Assembly: GCA_030340625.1 (NCBI GenBank)
Contig: JAOPHQ010002002.1
Coordinates: 172,001 to 236,000, forward strand
Length of the DNA: 64,000 nucleotides
Reading direction: 5' to 3'
DNA from: Merluccius polli
Taxonomy: Eukaryota > Chordata > Actinopteri > Gadiformes > Merlucciidae
Shown here: positions 1-10,859 of the stretch, in pieces
Position numbering within the stretch: position 1 is the first letter of the stretch
Layout: every line of letters starts with the position of its first letter
Position numbers and translations under genes: made by a program
The notes under the pieces: model-generated
The model's database searches: none
What the model was told of the DNA's origin: nothing
What the model saw: only the letters and a program-made list of their open reading frames with translations

Positions 1-57
1 GTAACTGTCAACTTGAACCGGACTCGGGGGTGGGACTACATTTAAAAAGCTTCCCCA

Positions 58-1460
58 TTGCCAGGTCGTTACTAAGGTTGTCTCAATTTACTGGAGCTAT
101 AATGTAACGTTGCCATGCCGTTACTAAGATCGTCTCTATTTACTGGAGCTATAATGTAACGTTGCCATGCCGTTACTAAGATCGTCTCTATTTACTGGAG
201 TAATAAGGTAACGTTGCCATGTCGTTACTAAGGTCGTCGCTATTTACTGGAGTAATAAGGTAACGTTGCCATGTCGTTACTAAGATTGTGTCTATTTACT
301 GGAGTAATAAGGTAACGTTACCATGTCGTTACTAAGATCGTCTCTATTTACCGGAGTAATAAGGTAACGTTGCCATGTCGTTACTAAGGTTGTCTCTATT
401 TACTGGAGTAATAAGGTAACGTTGCCATCTCGTTACTAAGGTCGTCTCTATTTACTGGAGTAATAACGTAACGTTACCATGTCGTTACTAAGGTCGTCTC
501 TATTTACTGGAGTAATAAGGTAACGTTGCCATCTCGTTACTAAGGTTGTCTCTACTTACTGGAGTAATAAGGTAACGTTACCATGTCGTTACTAAGGTCG
601 TCTCTATTTACTGGAGTAATAAGGTAACGTTGCCATCTCGTTACTAAGGTTGTCTCTACTTACTGGAGTAATAAGGTAACGTTGCCATGTCGTTACTAAG
701 GTTGTCTCTATTTACTGGAGTAATAAGGTAACGTTGCCATGTCGTTACTAAGATCGTCTCTATTTACTGAAGTTATAATGTAACGTTGCCATCTCATTAC
801 TAAGGTTGTCTCTATTTACTGGAGTAATAAGGTAACGTTGCCATGTCATTACTAAGATTGTCTCTATTTACTGAAGTTATAATGTAACGTTGCCATCTCA
901 TTACTAAGGTTGTCTCTATTTACTGGAGTAATAAGGTAACGTTGCCATCTCGTTACTAAGGTTGTCTCTACTTACTGGAGTAATAAGGTAACGTTACCAT
1001 GTCGTTACTAAGGTCGTCTCTATTTACTGGAGTAATAAGGTAACGTTGCCATCTCGTTACTAAGGTTGTCTCTACTTACTGGAGTAATAAGGTAACGTTA
1101 CCATGTCGTTACTAAGGTTGTCTCTATTTACTGGAGTAATAAGGTAACATTACCATGTTGTTACTAAGGTCGTCTATGTACTGGAGTAATAAGGTAACGT
1201 TACCATGTCGTTACTAAGATCGTCTCTATTTACTGGAGTAATAAGGTAACGTTACCATGTCGTTACTAAGGTCGTCTCTATTTACTGGAGTAATAAGGTA
1301 ACGTTACCATGTCGTTACTAAGGTCGTCTCTATTTACTGGAGTAATAAGGTAACGTTACCATGTTGTTACTAAGGTCGTCTATGTACTGGAGTAATAAGG
1401 TAACGTTACCATGTCGTTACTAAGGTCGTCTCTATTTATTGGAGTAATAAGGTAACGTCC
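58..1460. repeat. Minisatellite, 52-bp unit, about 27 copies
   Basis: Head-to-tail copies of a 52-bp unit run almost without interruption. Recognisable blocks are ggagtaataaggtaacgtt, then ccatgtcgttactaagg, then tcgtctctatttact. Copies differ by a few substitutions (gccatg/accatg/gccatct; aaggt/aagat). The first 57 bases of the window are flanking transposon-like sequence that recurs inverted near 62740-62840, and that relative also contains the cgtt-ctaaggtcgtctcta part of the unit. The array therefore probably grew out of a dispersed element. Confidence 0.95.
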
Positions 1461-1474
1461 GCATTCCATATGAA

Positions 1475-3148
1475 CAGGGTATCTGCAGGTTTCAGCAAGT
1501 CAAATTTAAGACTTTTTAAGACCTTTTTAATACCACCTTGAATGATATTTAAGACTAGGGATGGGCGATATGGCCTAAAATCCATATTGCGATATACATT
1601 GCAGCCTCTTGCGATAACGATACATATCACGATATATAAATTATAATAAAACCATTTCAGAACAGATTACATAGACCCTAAGGAAAGCCAAACTGCTAAA
1701 TGTATTTTAAAAAGAAAGAAAGCAGTATGTAGACATACATTTATTGTGCAAAACTGTAATCATACAGTAAACTGTAAACATAGCCTAATGTTGCAGATAA
1801 ATAAAAAAAACCTGGTATTTTTAAGGAACAGACACTGTACTGAAAATACTTCTTTGTAATGACAGATACTTATATAAAAACATATTTCTTAAACATAAAC
1901 TTTCTTACCTGAACAGATACTGTGAATTAGGTAAACACATCCAGTATTAGGCATGGCTATTTTAAATAAAGAAAAGTATTCCAAGTGTAGTGCACAGATG
2001 CTTCAAATGAAAACATAAAAGTGCAAAATGGAAGCACAATAATTTTTTTAAATAAAGAAAATCCTTCCAGTATACATATATAGTGTTGTGCTGTAGCCTA
2101 TAGACAAAGTCAGTTATAAACGACAACGATTTGTGGCCGTGTTCGATCGGGAGGGTGTTTTTATTTTGAAAAGTAACCGGATGCTCTATGGCTTTTACTA
2201 TTTCACTTCCTGCCCGGTCGATCTGTTCAGCAACGGCTCGCGTCAAAAATAGAATGCTACGGAATGATAGCGCTGCGGCGCGGCGCGCCGCTCCTGGGAC
2301 GCTGCGTGGCAGCGATCAGCAGCGGTGACCGCGGCGCAGCCGTTCTGCGGCGCTTACGTCAGGTCAGGCACATATACGTAAACTAAAGAAAATGTTTTCT
2401 CCTTTTCTTTTCTTTTTTCTTGTCAAACGGCTTAAATCCAAATCAATTCCAAATTACGGAAGTTGCGCTGGTCTTTTTCACGAGTTCTAGCTGCTCCGTT
2501 TCGCCTTCAGCCGTGTTTACCAGATGACGCGTTGCAGCCGGTTGCAGCTCGTCGTTCTAAATGTCGCGGGTCACGGGAAGATTGCGTGATCAACATGCAT
2601 TATCACGATAGAGCATAGAATTAAAATCTCTATCGTGGGCCATTTTTTTATCGTTTATATCGTATATCGTTTATATCGCGCATTACTATTTAAGACCTAA
2701 AACACGTGATGGTGGGGGGGATCCCGCTGTATTACAACCCAAGCATAGCATGTGTGTCACTCAATGAGACTCATTCAGCTTGAATTTACTTTTACACAGA
2801 ATGCATCTGGCCTCTTCTGGGTTGGCAACAGACGCGAGCCAACTTCGGAAATGGACGTCTTCCAGCCAACTGTCCTTGAATTTGCACTTACCCATTGTTG
2901 CAGACTAGCTAGCAAGCGTGCTGATAACCGTTTATGCAGCTAGCAAGAAAGAAGCCTCTCTACATGTCCTTCCCGAAAAGTCCCGCAAGAAAAATAAAAA
3001 AATAAATAGTCCTGCCCCGACAAATTTAAGACCTTGAGTTACAGTATTTAAGACCAGCATATGACATTTTTAACGAATTTAAGACTTTTTAAGGCCTTAA
3101 ATTTAGAAACATGAATTTAAGACTTTTTAAGGATCCGCGGACACCCTG
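1475..3148. mobile_element. hAT-like nonautonomous element carrying a nested insertion
   Basis: The termini are inverted: the left end begins cagggtatctgcagg and the right end, read backwards, begins cagggtgtccgcggatcc. Both ends run into 'ttaagactttttaag' stretches. The flanks share only an imperfect atgaa, so the target duplication is decayed or misjudged. No transposase reading frame is seen. A second element (1556-2688) sits inside it. Confidence 0.7.
1556..2688. mobile_element. Nested hAT-like nonautonomous element, 8-bp TSD
   Basis: The element starts tagggatgggcgata and ends in the inverse of tagtaatgcgcgatata. It is flanked on both sides by the identical 8-mer tttaagac (1548-1555 and 2689-2696), the duplication length expected for hAT transposition. 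The interior is AT-rich with a GC-rich patch near 2265-2350 and no convincing transposase. Confidence 0.85.
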
Positions 3149-3349
3149 ATGAATCTCATGTTAACTGACATTAGTCAGACCCATATATTTCTCCGGTCAT
3201 TTGTCGTTTGTTTACAGGCACACACAAAGTAGTGCAAGCTAAAAGTTGTACTTTTGAGACAGAATCACCCCAAAATATGAATCCCTATGAACACCCTTAT
3301 ATTTTTATTGATTCGCAAGTGGCCATGGTGTAAGCGGGATAATCCACTC

Positions 3350-3445
3350 CAAGGTGTGCATGTATTGAAAAATAATGCGCTTCGCGTCGGGGGGTTCTTG
3401 GCCCCTGCGTCGTGCATTATTTTTCGATACATGCACACCTTGTCA
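3350..3445. repeat. Inverted-repeat MITE fragment
   Basis: The arms aaggtgtgcatgtattg..aaaataatgc and gcattatttttc..gatacatgcacacctt face each other across about 40 bases. Partial relatives occur near 53637-53665 (tgcacacctcgtcatgcatta) and 62903-62930 (gtgcatattattgaaaaataat), so this is a dispersed family. Confidence 0.65.
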
Positions 3446-3459
3446 TGGATTATCCCTTA

Positions 3460-3885
3460 CATATTAAACTACCTTATTAAACCATATTAAACTATCTTAT
3501 CAAATCACATTAAACTACCTTATTAAACTAGCTTATTAAACCATATTAAACTACCTTATTAAACCACCTTATTAAACCATATTAAACTATCTTATCAAAT
3601 CACATTAAACTACCTTATTAAACCACCTTATTAAACTACAATAAACTAGCTTATTAAACCATATTAAACTACCTTATTAAACCATATTAAACTAGCTTAT
3701 AAAACCACCTTATTAAACCATATTAAACTATCTTATCAAATCACATTAAACTACCTTATTAAACCACCTTATTAAACTACAATAAACTAGCTTATTAAAC
3801 CATATAAACTACCTTATTAAACCATATTAAACTAGCTTATTAAACCACCTTATTAAACTACAATAAACTAGCTTATTAAGCTTAT
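3460..3885. repeat. AT-rich minisatellite, about 22-bp unit
   Basis: Alternating units of the type ctaccttattaaaccatatt, ctatcttatcaaatcacatt and ctagcttattaaac form a higher-order array in which blocks of several units are themselves repeated. Confidence 0.9.
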
Positions 3886-3924
3886 TATTAATACTCAAGT
3901 ACAGGAAAGCTTTTAAATGTTAGG

Positions 3925-4200
3925 AAACATTTTATATACTAAAGTATAGGAAACATTTGTATATACTAACGTATAGGAAACATTTTATATACTAAAGTAT
4001 AGGAAACATTTTATATACTAAAGTATAGGAAACATTTTGTATACTAAAATATAGAAAACATTGTATATACTAGTATATGAAACCTTTTATAAACTAAAGT
4101 ATAGTAAACATTTTGTACACTAAATATAGCAAACATTTTATATGCTAAAATGCAGTACACCTTTGATATACTAAAGTATAGGAAACATTTGTATCACAAC
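3925..4200. repeat. Minisatellite, about 26-bp unit
   Basis: Repeated units of the form tatactaaagtataggaaac with attttat joins; about ten degenerate copies. Confidence 0.85.
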
Positions 4201-5005
4201 AAAGCAGTGATGCTCATGGAAATACATGAGCTGCCAGGTGTAGACAAAAATGACTACCAATGAATACATTTTCATCATTTCTATAACTAACTACAATGTA
4301 AACACATGACACTATGATTACAATATTTAAACACATAAACCTATAACTACAATGTAACACATAAACCTATAAAGCCAGGGGGACTGTAGGCTAGTAGTAA
4401 TGGTTTTGAGTTTGAAGTAGCTACCTGAGTAGAAGAACAGAAACTGACCAATGAGAAGAGCTGAATGACTGGTGGCTGATAGGAGACACCTGAGAAGACA
4501 GGTACAGGTGTGTCCTCCCCATGACCATTCTCAACAACAACAACATGCTAATCGCTAATCATGTTCCATCAGACAGTCCTTGACCTCCCCAGCCAATCAG
4601 CTTAGAGTAGTCCTGACATCATCAGTAGTGCTAGCTGCTACCCAGTAACTTGTCCATTCATCTCTTGTCCTAGATGCTGGGTGTCTCAACTACATTGCAG
4701 AGATATCATGTTTTACGTGACGATTTGAAGTTAGGAATATACGCCCCGACCGCTGGCACGATCAAACCTGGGATACCCTCTCCCTCTCAAATCTTACGTT
4801 GATATGATAGACTATGATATAAGGCTGTTATTACTAGTTAGTTAATATGATGACTATGATTTAAGGCTGTTATTACTACTTAATATAATCGTGGTTAATG
4901 TTAGTTAGTTAATATGATTATAGTCTATACATCCCACAATGTAACAGTCAGGAAAGAGATGGGCAGTGGTACATATATATGTATTTAAAAGTCCATCCTT
5001 GGTCT
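4201..5005. other. Non-coding stretch with no recognised element
   Basis: This is AT-rich sequence with a few local duplications (for example the 'aaggctgttattact' block near 4820-4880). I see no splice-supported exon or element termini. If the minus-strand donor at 8104/8105 is real, it would be intron 1 of that gene. Confidence 0.5.
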
Positions 5006-5009
5006 GCTC

Positions 5010-5160
5010 CCTTTCTCACTCAAGACTAATAATTATGCTCCATCTCACTCAAGACTAATAATTGTTCCCCATCTCACTCAAGACTAATAATTATGCTCCC
5101 CATCTCACTCAAGACTAATAATTATGCTCCCTATCTCACTCAAGACTAATAATTATAGTT
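5010..5160. repeat. Minisatellite, about 31-bp unit
   Basis: Five near-identical copies of catctcactcaagactaata with attatgctccc joins. Confidence 0.9.
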
Positions 5161-5214
5161 TGCGTTCAAATGACCCTCTTACTGTCCGTCCCTAAGGTTT
5201 GCACTTTATGTTCT

Positions 5215-5330
5215 CCACCCCTGCAGCCTGAGACCGGGTAGGGGTTCGATTCCCAATGGGACCACCCATGCTAAAAGAAATGTATTGTAAGACGCTTTGG
5301 ATAAAAGCGTCCACATAATGGCATATATAT
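5215..5330 (+). mobile_element. tRNA-derived SINE, 5'-truncated
   Basis: A pol III B-box-like ggttcgattccc (5243-5254) is followed about 40 bases later by the 3' module gctttggataaaagcgtc, common to many fish SINEs and their partner LINEs. The A box end is missing or decayed. I do not call a functional tRNA because no cloverleaf can be formed. Confidence 0.7.
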
Positions 5331-5394
5331 ATAGAGCTGATGCCGATTCACTACATTTAAAAATGTAGTGAAGGGTCTAGAGGCAACTTGTAAT

Positions 5395-5495
5395 TGCTTC
5401 CTTAGTTAGATCTGTTTCCTCCCTTGGCCAGGGCTCCCTTGAAAAAGAGATGTTATCTCAATGGGACTCACCCGGTTAAATAAAGATACACTTTT
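5395..5495 (+). mobile_element. 3' tail of a fish non-LTR retrotransposon (LINE)
   Basis: The stretch reads ccagggctcccttgaaaaag, then atgttatctcaatgggact, then ggttaaataaag. This resembles the 3' untranslated tail of fish L2/Rex-type LINEs as I know them. No coding part remains. Confidence 0.65.
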
Positions 5496-5814
5496 TAAGT
5501 GCCAGGAGCAGCTACCCATAGGCACTAGAGGAGCCCATGTCCCCCAGAGCGTAACCAGCACACTCTGTTTCTAAGATTAACTAGAGGTAAACACTAACCA
5601 CATCAACATCCGTACAGAGTACACCTCTAGCCATGGTTATCCCCTGGTACCAGACCACCCGGGGACCCAACCTCCCTATCTAGACTACATGGCTCTCCTG
5701 GACCCATGACAACCTCCCTATCTAGACTACCTCCTGGACTACAGATCCAGACCAGACTACTGGCCATCATTCAGAACTTGTTAGTCTAGTAGTGGTTAGG
5801 AGTGAATCCCTGCT

Positions 5815-6765
5815 CCATAATGAGCTGTCTATGTACTGTCTCACCCCTACCTGCTCCATAATGAGCTGTCTCTGGACTGTCTAACCCCTGCCTGCTCCTT
5901 AATGACCTGTCTCTGTACTGTCTAACCCCTACCTGCTCCGTAATGAGCTGTCTCTGTACTGTCTAACCCCTACCTGCTCCATGATGACCTCTCTGGACTG
6001 TCTAACCCCTACCTGCTCCTTAATGACCTGTCACTGTACTGTCTAACCCCTACCTGCTCCATAATGACCTGTCTCTGTACTGTCTAACCCCTACCTGCTC
6101 CTTAATGACCTGTCTATGTACTGTCTCACCCCTACCTGCTCCATAATGACCTGTCTCTGGACTGTCTAACCCCTGCTTGCTCCTTAATGACCTGTCTCTG
6201 TACTGTCTAACCCCTACCGGCTCCTTAATGAGCTGTCTCTGTACTGTCTAACCACTACCTGCTCCTTAATGACCTGTCTCTGTACTGTCTAACCCCTACC
6301 TGCTCCTTAATGACCTGTCTATGCACTGTCTCACCCCCACCTGCTCCATAATGACCTGTCTCTGGACTGTCTAACCCCTGCTTGCTCCTTAATGACCTGT
6401 CTCTGTACTGTCTAACCCCTACCTGCTCCTTAATGACCTGTCTATGTACTGTCTAACCCCTACCTGCTCCTTAATGACCTGTCTCTGTACTGTCTAACCC
6501 CTACCTGCTCCTTAATGACCTCTCTCTGTACTGTCTAACCCCTACCTGCTCCTTAATGACCTGTCTCTGTGCTGTCTAACCCCTACCTGCCCCTTAATGA
6601 CCTGTCTCTGTATTGTCTAACCCCTACCTGCTCCTTAATGACCTGTCTCTGTACTGTCTAACCTCTACCTGCTCCTTAATGACCTGTCTCTGTGCTGTCT
6701 AACCCCTACCTGCTCCTTAATGACCTGTCTCTGGACTGTGTAACCACTACCTGCTCCTTAATAAC
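5815..6765. repeat. Minisatellite, 41-bp unit, about 23 copies
   Basis: The unit is tgctccttaatgacctgtct followed by ctgtactgtctaacccctacc. Variants alternate ccttaatgac with ccataatgag. Confidence 0.95.
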
Positions 6766-6768
6766 CTT

Positions 6769-6840
6769 TATGGCCTTAGTGTGGTACATTCCTAAAGAAA
6801 TATAGTGGTTATACCACACATACCATGTAGCCTCTTTTTA
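6769..6840. repeat. Dispersed 72-bp repeat, copy 1
   Basis: It begins tatggccttagtgtggtaca and ends accatgtagcctc. The same stretch in the same orientation occurs at 59467-59538 in an il17rd intron. In both places it is bounded by unrelated sequence, as expected of a terminal fragment of an unknown interspersed element. Confidence 0.75.
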
Positions 6841-6889
6841 AAGAAGAATTTGAAGTTGTCAGGGCATAAAACCAATGATCTGTGATCTT

Positions 6890-6950
6890 TACTTTAGTAG
6901 TACTACCAGTAGTAGTAGTAGTACTACTAGTACTAGGGGTGTCACGATTC

Positions 6951-6982
<32 letters not shown>

Positions 6983-7007
6983 GCAGCAGCAGTAGTACTA
7001 GCAGGAC

Positions 7008-7054
<47 letters not shown>

Positions 7055-7063
7055 TAGTAGTAG
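6890..7063. repeat. (TAG)n trinucleotide tract
   Basis: Interrupted tag/tac triplets, pure between about 7005 and 7063. The reading frames across it are low-complexity Val/Ser runs. Confidence 0.95.
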
Positions 7064-7144
7064 TAAGGAGCTGGGGTCTGTTTGACAACAGTTTACAGAT
7101 GACATCACCACAAGTCCAACCTGATCAGAAGCATTTAAAAAGCC

Positions 7145-7790
7145 CAGCACTCCTCTAGCCTGGGCTACCTGATAGCATCAGGGCTACACTCCTCTAGCCT
7201 GGGCTACCTGATAGCATCAGGACTATACTCCTCTAGCCTGGGCTACCTGACAGCATCAGGACTATACTCCTCTAGCCTGGGCTACCTGACAGCATCAGGG
7301 CTACACTCCTCTAGTCTGGGCTACCTGACAGCATCAGGGCTACACTCCTCTAGCCTGGGCTACTTGACAGCATCAGGGCTACACTCCTCTAGCCTGGGCT
7401 ACCTGATAACATCAGGGCTATACTCCTCTAGCCTGGGCTACCTGATAGCGTCAGGGCTACACTATACTCCTCTAGCCTGGGCTACCTGACAGCATCAGGG
7501 CTACACTCCTCTAGTCTGGGCTACCTGACAGCATCAGGGCTGCACTCCTCTAGCCTGGGCTACTTGACAGCATCAGGGCTACACTCCTCTAGCCTGGGCT
7601 ACCTGATAACATCAGGGCTATACTCTAGCCTGGGCTACCTGATAGCGTCAGGGCTACACTATACTCCTCTAGCCTGGGCTACCTGATAGCATCAGGGCTA
7701 CACTACACTCCTCTAGCCTGGGCTACCTGATAACATCAGGGCTACACTATACTCCTCTATCCCGGGCTACCTGATAGCATCAGGGACTAC
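7145..7790. repeat. Minisatellite, about 41-bp unit
   Basis: About 15 copies of ctcctctagcctgggctacc followed by tgatagcatcagggctacac, with variants gacagcat and gataacat. Confidence 0.95.
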
Positions 7791-7879
7791 ACAGCTCCTG
7801 AAACACCCAGGCCACCATGGAAGTATCTGGCTAGCTGCTTGACCTTAGCCTGACAGCTAGCCAGCTCACCCTGGCAAAC

Positions 7880-8270
7880 CTAACCCACCAGTCTCCGGAC
7901 CGAAACGACCCGGTAACTTTTAGTTTTCCAACCCTCTCCGCCACCGCGATGGCGGCACGGGACGTCCCTCTCCGCGTTTAAAACGCGTGTTAACGGACTA
8001 ATGAAACCTGCCGTCCAAGTGTGCGCCGTTTAGCTAACGCTAGCCGCTCCGCTAACGGGACGGGGGATTGTCGTTACGCAGTCACTAACCGTCCTGCCAC
8101 TTACCGTCTCCCCCGCCGCGCGCCGGCCGGAGAGGAGGCGAGGAGGTCGGTCAGGGTGCGTGCGGGCCACCGGGGGGCGGTCCTATCCCAGCCCCGCTAA
8201 GCCGCCTCATAAACGGCTGAAAAAAACATCAGAGAGCCGATCCATCCAGTGAATGGAGGGGCTAATGGTC
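7880..8270 (-). promoter_or_regulatory. CpG-rich block with possible 5' untranslated exon of a leftward gene
   Basis: CpG density rises sharply here (ccgccaccgcgatggcggc; ccgccgcgcgccggccgg). Reading the minus strand, GGGGGAGACG is followed by GTAAGTGG, a near-perfect splice donor with the exon edge at 8105. No useful ORF lies in the presumed exon, so it would be untranslated. In human, ERC2 lies head-to-head with CCDC66 on the opposite strand, so an erc2-type first exon is a reasonable inference. The assignment is not proven. Confidence 0.45.
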
Positions 8271-8534
8271 GGAGCTAACGGTGCTACAGCTAGCCGTTAG
8301 CCTCTGCTGCTCCCTACAGGACAGCTGCCAGTACTACGGCTAGCTGTTAGCCTCAGCACTACGGCTAGCTGTTAGCCTCAGTGCTACAGCTAGCTGTTAG
8401 CCTCTGCTGCCCCCTACCGGATGCGATTTTTCTTTTTACCCTAGGATAGCGAAGGCATCTCATGAATAAGTAATGAGAACGTGACGACATAACACGTAGC
8501 CGCTTACATTTAGGTAAAGGTCTACATTAATAAA

Positions 8535-9150
8535 TAGCTAGTTTAGGTATTAGGTTAGATATGGTTAGTTTAGTTATTAGGTTAGAGATGGTTAGTTTAG
8601 GTATTAGGTTAGAGATGGTTAGTTTGGGTATTAGGTTAGATATGGTTAGTGTAGGTATTAGGTTAGAGATGGTTAGTTTGGGTATTAGGTTAGATATGGT
8701 TAGTTTAGGTATTAGGTTAGATATGGTTAGTGTAGGTATTAGGTTAGATATGGTAAGTTTAGTTAGTTCTTGGATGTAGGTAGGGGCGGTTCCGTTGACA
8801 GCCTTGTAGGTCATTAGGTTAGAGATGGTTAGTTTAGGTATTAGGTTAGATATGATTAGTTTAGGTATTAGGTTAGAGATGGTTAGTTTGGGTATTAGGT
8901 TAGATATGGTTAGTTTAGGTATTAGGTTAGATATGGTTAGTGTAGGTATTAGGTTAGATATGGTTAGTGTAGGTATTAGGTTAGATATGGTAAGTTTAGT
9001 TAGTTCTTGGATGTAGGTAGGGGCGGTTCCGTTGACAGCCTTGTAGGTCATTAGGTTAGAGATGGTTAGTTTAGGTATTAGGTTAGATATGATTAGTTTA
9101 GGTATTAGGTTAGAGATGGTTAGTTTAGGCATTAGGTTAGCTATGGTTAA
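8535..9150. repeat. 27-bp minisatellite with embedded LINE-like segment
   Basis: Units of ggtattaggttagatatggt plus tagttta repeat about 20 times. Two identical blocks of about 50 bp (8765-8815 and 9002-9052) interrupt the array about 237 bp apart. On the minus strand they encode MTYKAVNGTAPTYIQEL, which resembles the YKALNGLAPSYL segment near the C-terminus of Rex1/L2-type reverse transcriptase ORFs. A piece of LINE was therefore amplified with the array. Confidence 0.85.
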
Positions 9151-9254
9151 GGTTAGGGCGGGACTTGCCTTCGCCATCCTAGGAAAAGCCGCATAGTGGC
9201 AGCGATCAAGCCCATAGACATAATATCGTATATCTATGGTCAAGCCGATCAGGT

Positions 9255-9459
9255 GCTCCGCCAGGTGTAAGGACGCGTTGTGATTGGTCATTCTGTCACA
9301 CGCAGCGGCGCAACCAATCAGACGCGCCGTTACTGGTCGTTGAGGGCAACCGGTGTACACAGACCTGGCAGAGCAGCGGTGACAGCTCTACTTTATGTGG
9401 TTTTATTTGACATATTACGGATCCAAAGTCCGCAACACAGATGAGCTTCTGCTGCAAAC
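9255..9459 (+). promoter_or_regulatory. ccdc66: Putative ccdc66 promoter and 5' UTR
   Basis: Immediately upstream of the ccdc66 start codon is a CpG-containing block with two CCAAT boxes in opposite orientation: gattggtc (9282-9289) and accaatca (9313-9320). There is no TATA box. The placement fits a TATA-less housekeeping promoter; the exact start site cannot be seen. Confidence 0.5.
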
Positions 9460-9805
9460 ATGAACATCGGGTGAGTTAGTGTTGGTTAGTTGTTAGAGAC
9501 ATGAAACAATACGCTGAGGTGTAAAGGTTTAACATGTAGCTATACTTACCATAGAGGATATTCAAGGTTTAAACACCTTAATCCTATTCGTTAAGACGTG
9601 TCGAGATGTACTGCACTGCGGACTGTACATCATACATAATAATGTACATTTAATGTGCAATATCCCAACATTTGAACCAATTAGTTATAGGTACATATAT
9701 GTATGTCTATTTTATGTATTATCTATATCAGGGGTTCTCAACCTTTTTCAGGCTGGGCCCCCCCAAAACTGGTTCATTGCAGTCGGCCCCCCCCCCCATT
9801 GTTGA

Positions 9806-9837
<32 letters not shown>

Positions 9838-10828
9838 GGAGGCGCGCGCGATCGTAACACTCCTCGGACCTATATGGGGGTATTATTGAGACACTATTAT
9901 TTGTGTGTGCGTATCTGTGTACCGGTATTCACATTTGTGTGTGCGTAATAAGATTTGTCTGTCTGTATTCACATTTGTGTGTTTGTGATAAGATTTGTGT
10001 GTCTGTATTCACATTTGTGTGTTTGTGATAAGATTTGTGTGTCTGTATTCACATTTGTGTGAGTGTAAAAAAAATCTGTGTGTCTGTATTCGTTTTGCAA
10101 GTAAAGACAAATCTGCAAATGTGTACAGAGATCTGTAAGTGTACACACATCTGTGAATGTGTAAACAGATCTGTACATGTGTACTGAGATCTGTAAATGT
10201 CTGTCATCAGTTATAACTCAGGCGGGAGCTCTGATTGGCCGACACACAAATCTTATCACAAACACACAAATGTGAATACAGACACACTGATTTTTAAATT
10301 TTTTTTTTTCAAATGTGAATACAGACAGACAAATCATATTACGCACACACAAATTTGAATACACACAAATGTGAATACACACAAATCTTATTACACACAT
10401 ACAGATTGAGATACGGGGGGAGGGGGGGTGCGCGCAATAGTAACACACCGCAGACCTAGGACCGACGGGCGGGGGGGGGGGGGGGCGACGGGGGGGTGCG
10501 CGCAATAGTAACACACCGCGGACCTACGACCGACGAGGGAGGGGGGGGGGAGGACAAATACGCGTCCGGCTTGACGCTGCGCCGGACGCCGGACAGGGCT
10601 TTGAAAAACCGGACAGTCCGGCCTAAAGCCGGACGCGTATTTGTCCTCCTTTTTTAACCCGCGCCCCCCCGGGAGAGTGTCCGCGTCCCCCCCCAGGGGG
10701 GCGCGCCCCACCGGTTGAGAACCACTGATCTATATTGTATATGTTTATTTATTCCATCCTGACTGCACTATTTTTGTTTGTATATGTGTACTTATTCTAT
10801 TGTACTCTGTTCTCTACTCTATTCTCTA

Positions 10829-10859
<31 letters not shown>

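Noticed and set aside
58..1460. CRISPR-like array
   Set aside because: Units are contiguous 52-bp tandem repeats without unique spacers, in a vertebrate genome.
5215..5330. Possible tRNA gene
   Set aside because: It has a B-box-like ggttcgattccc but no cloverleaf, and continues into a SINE 3' module.
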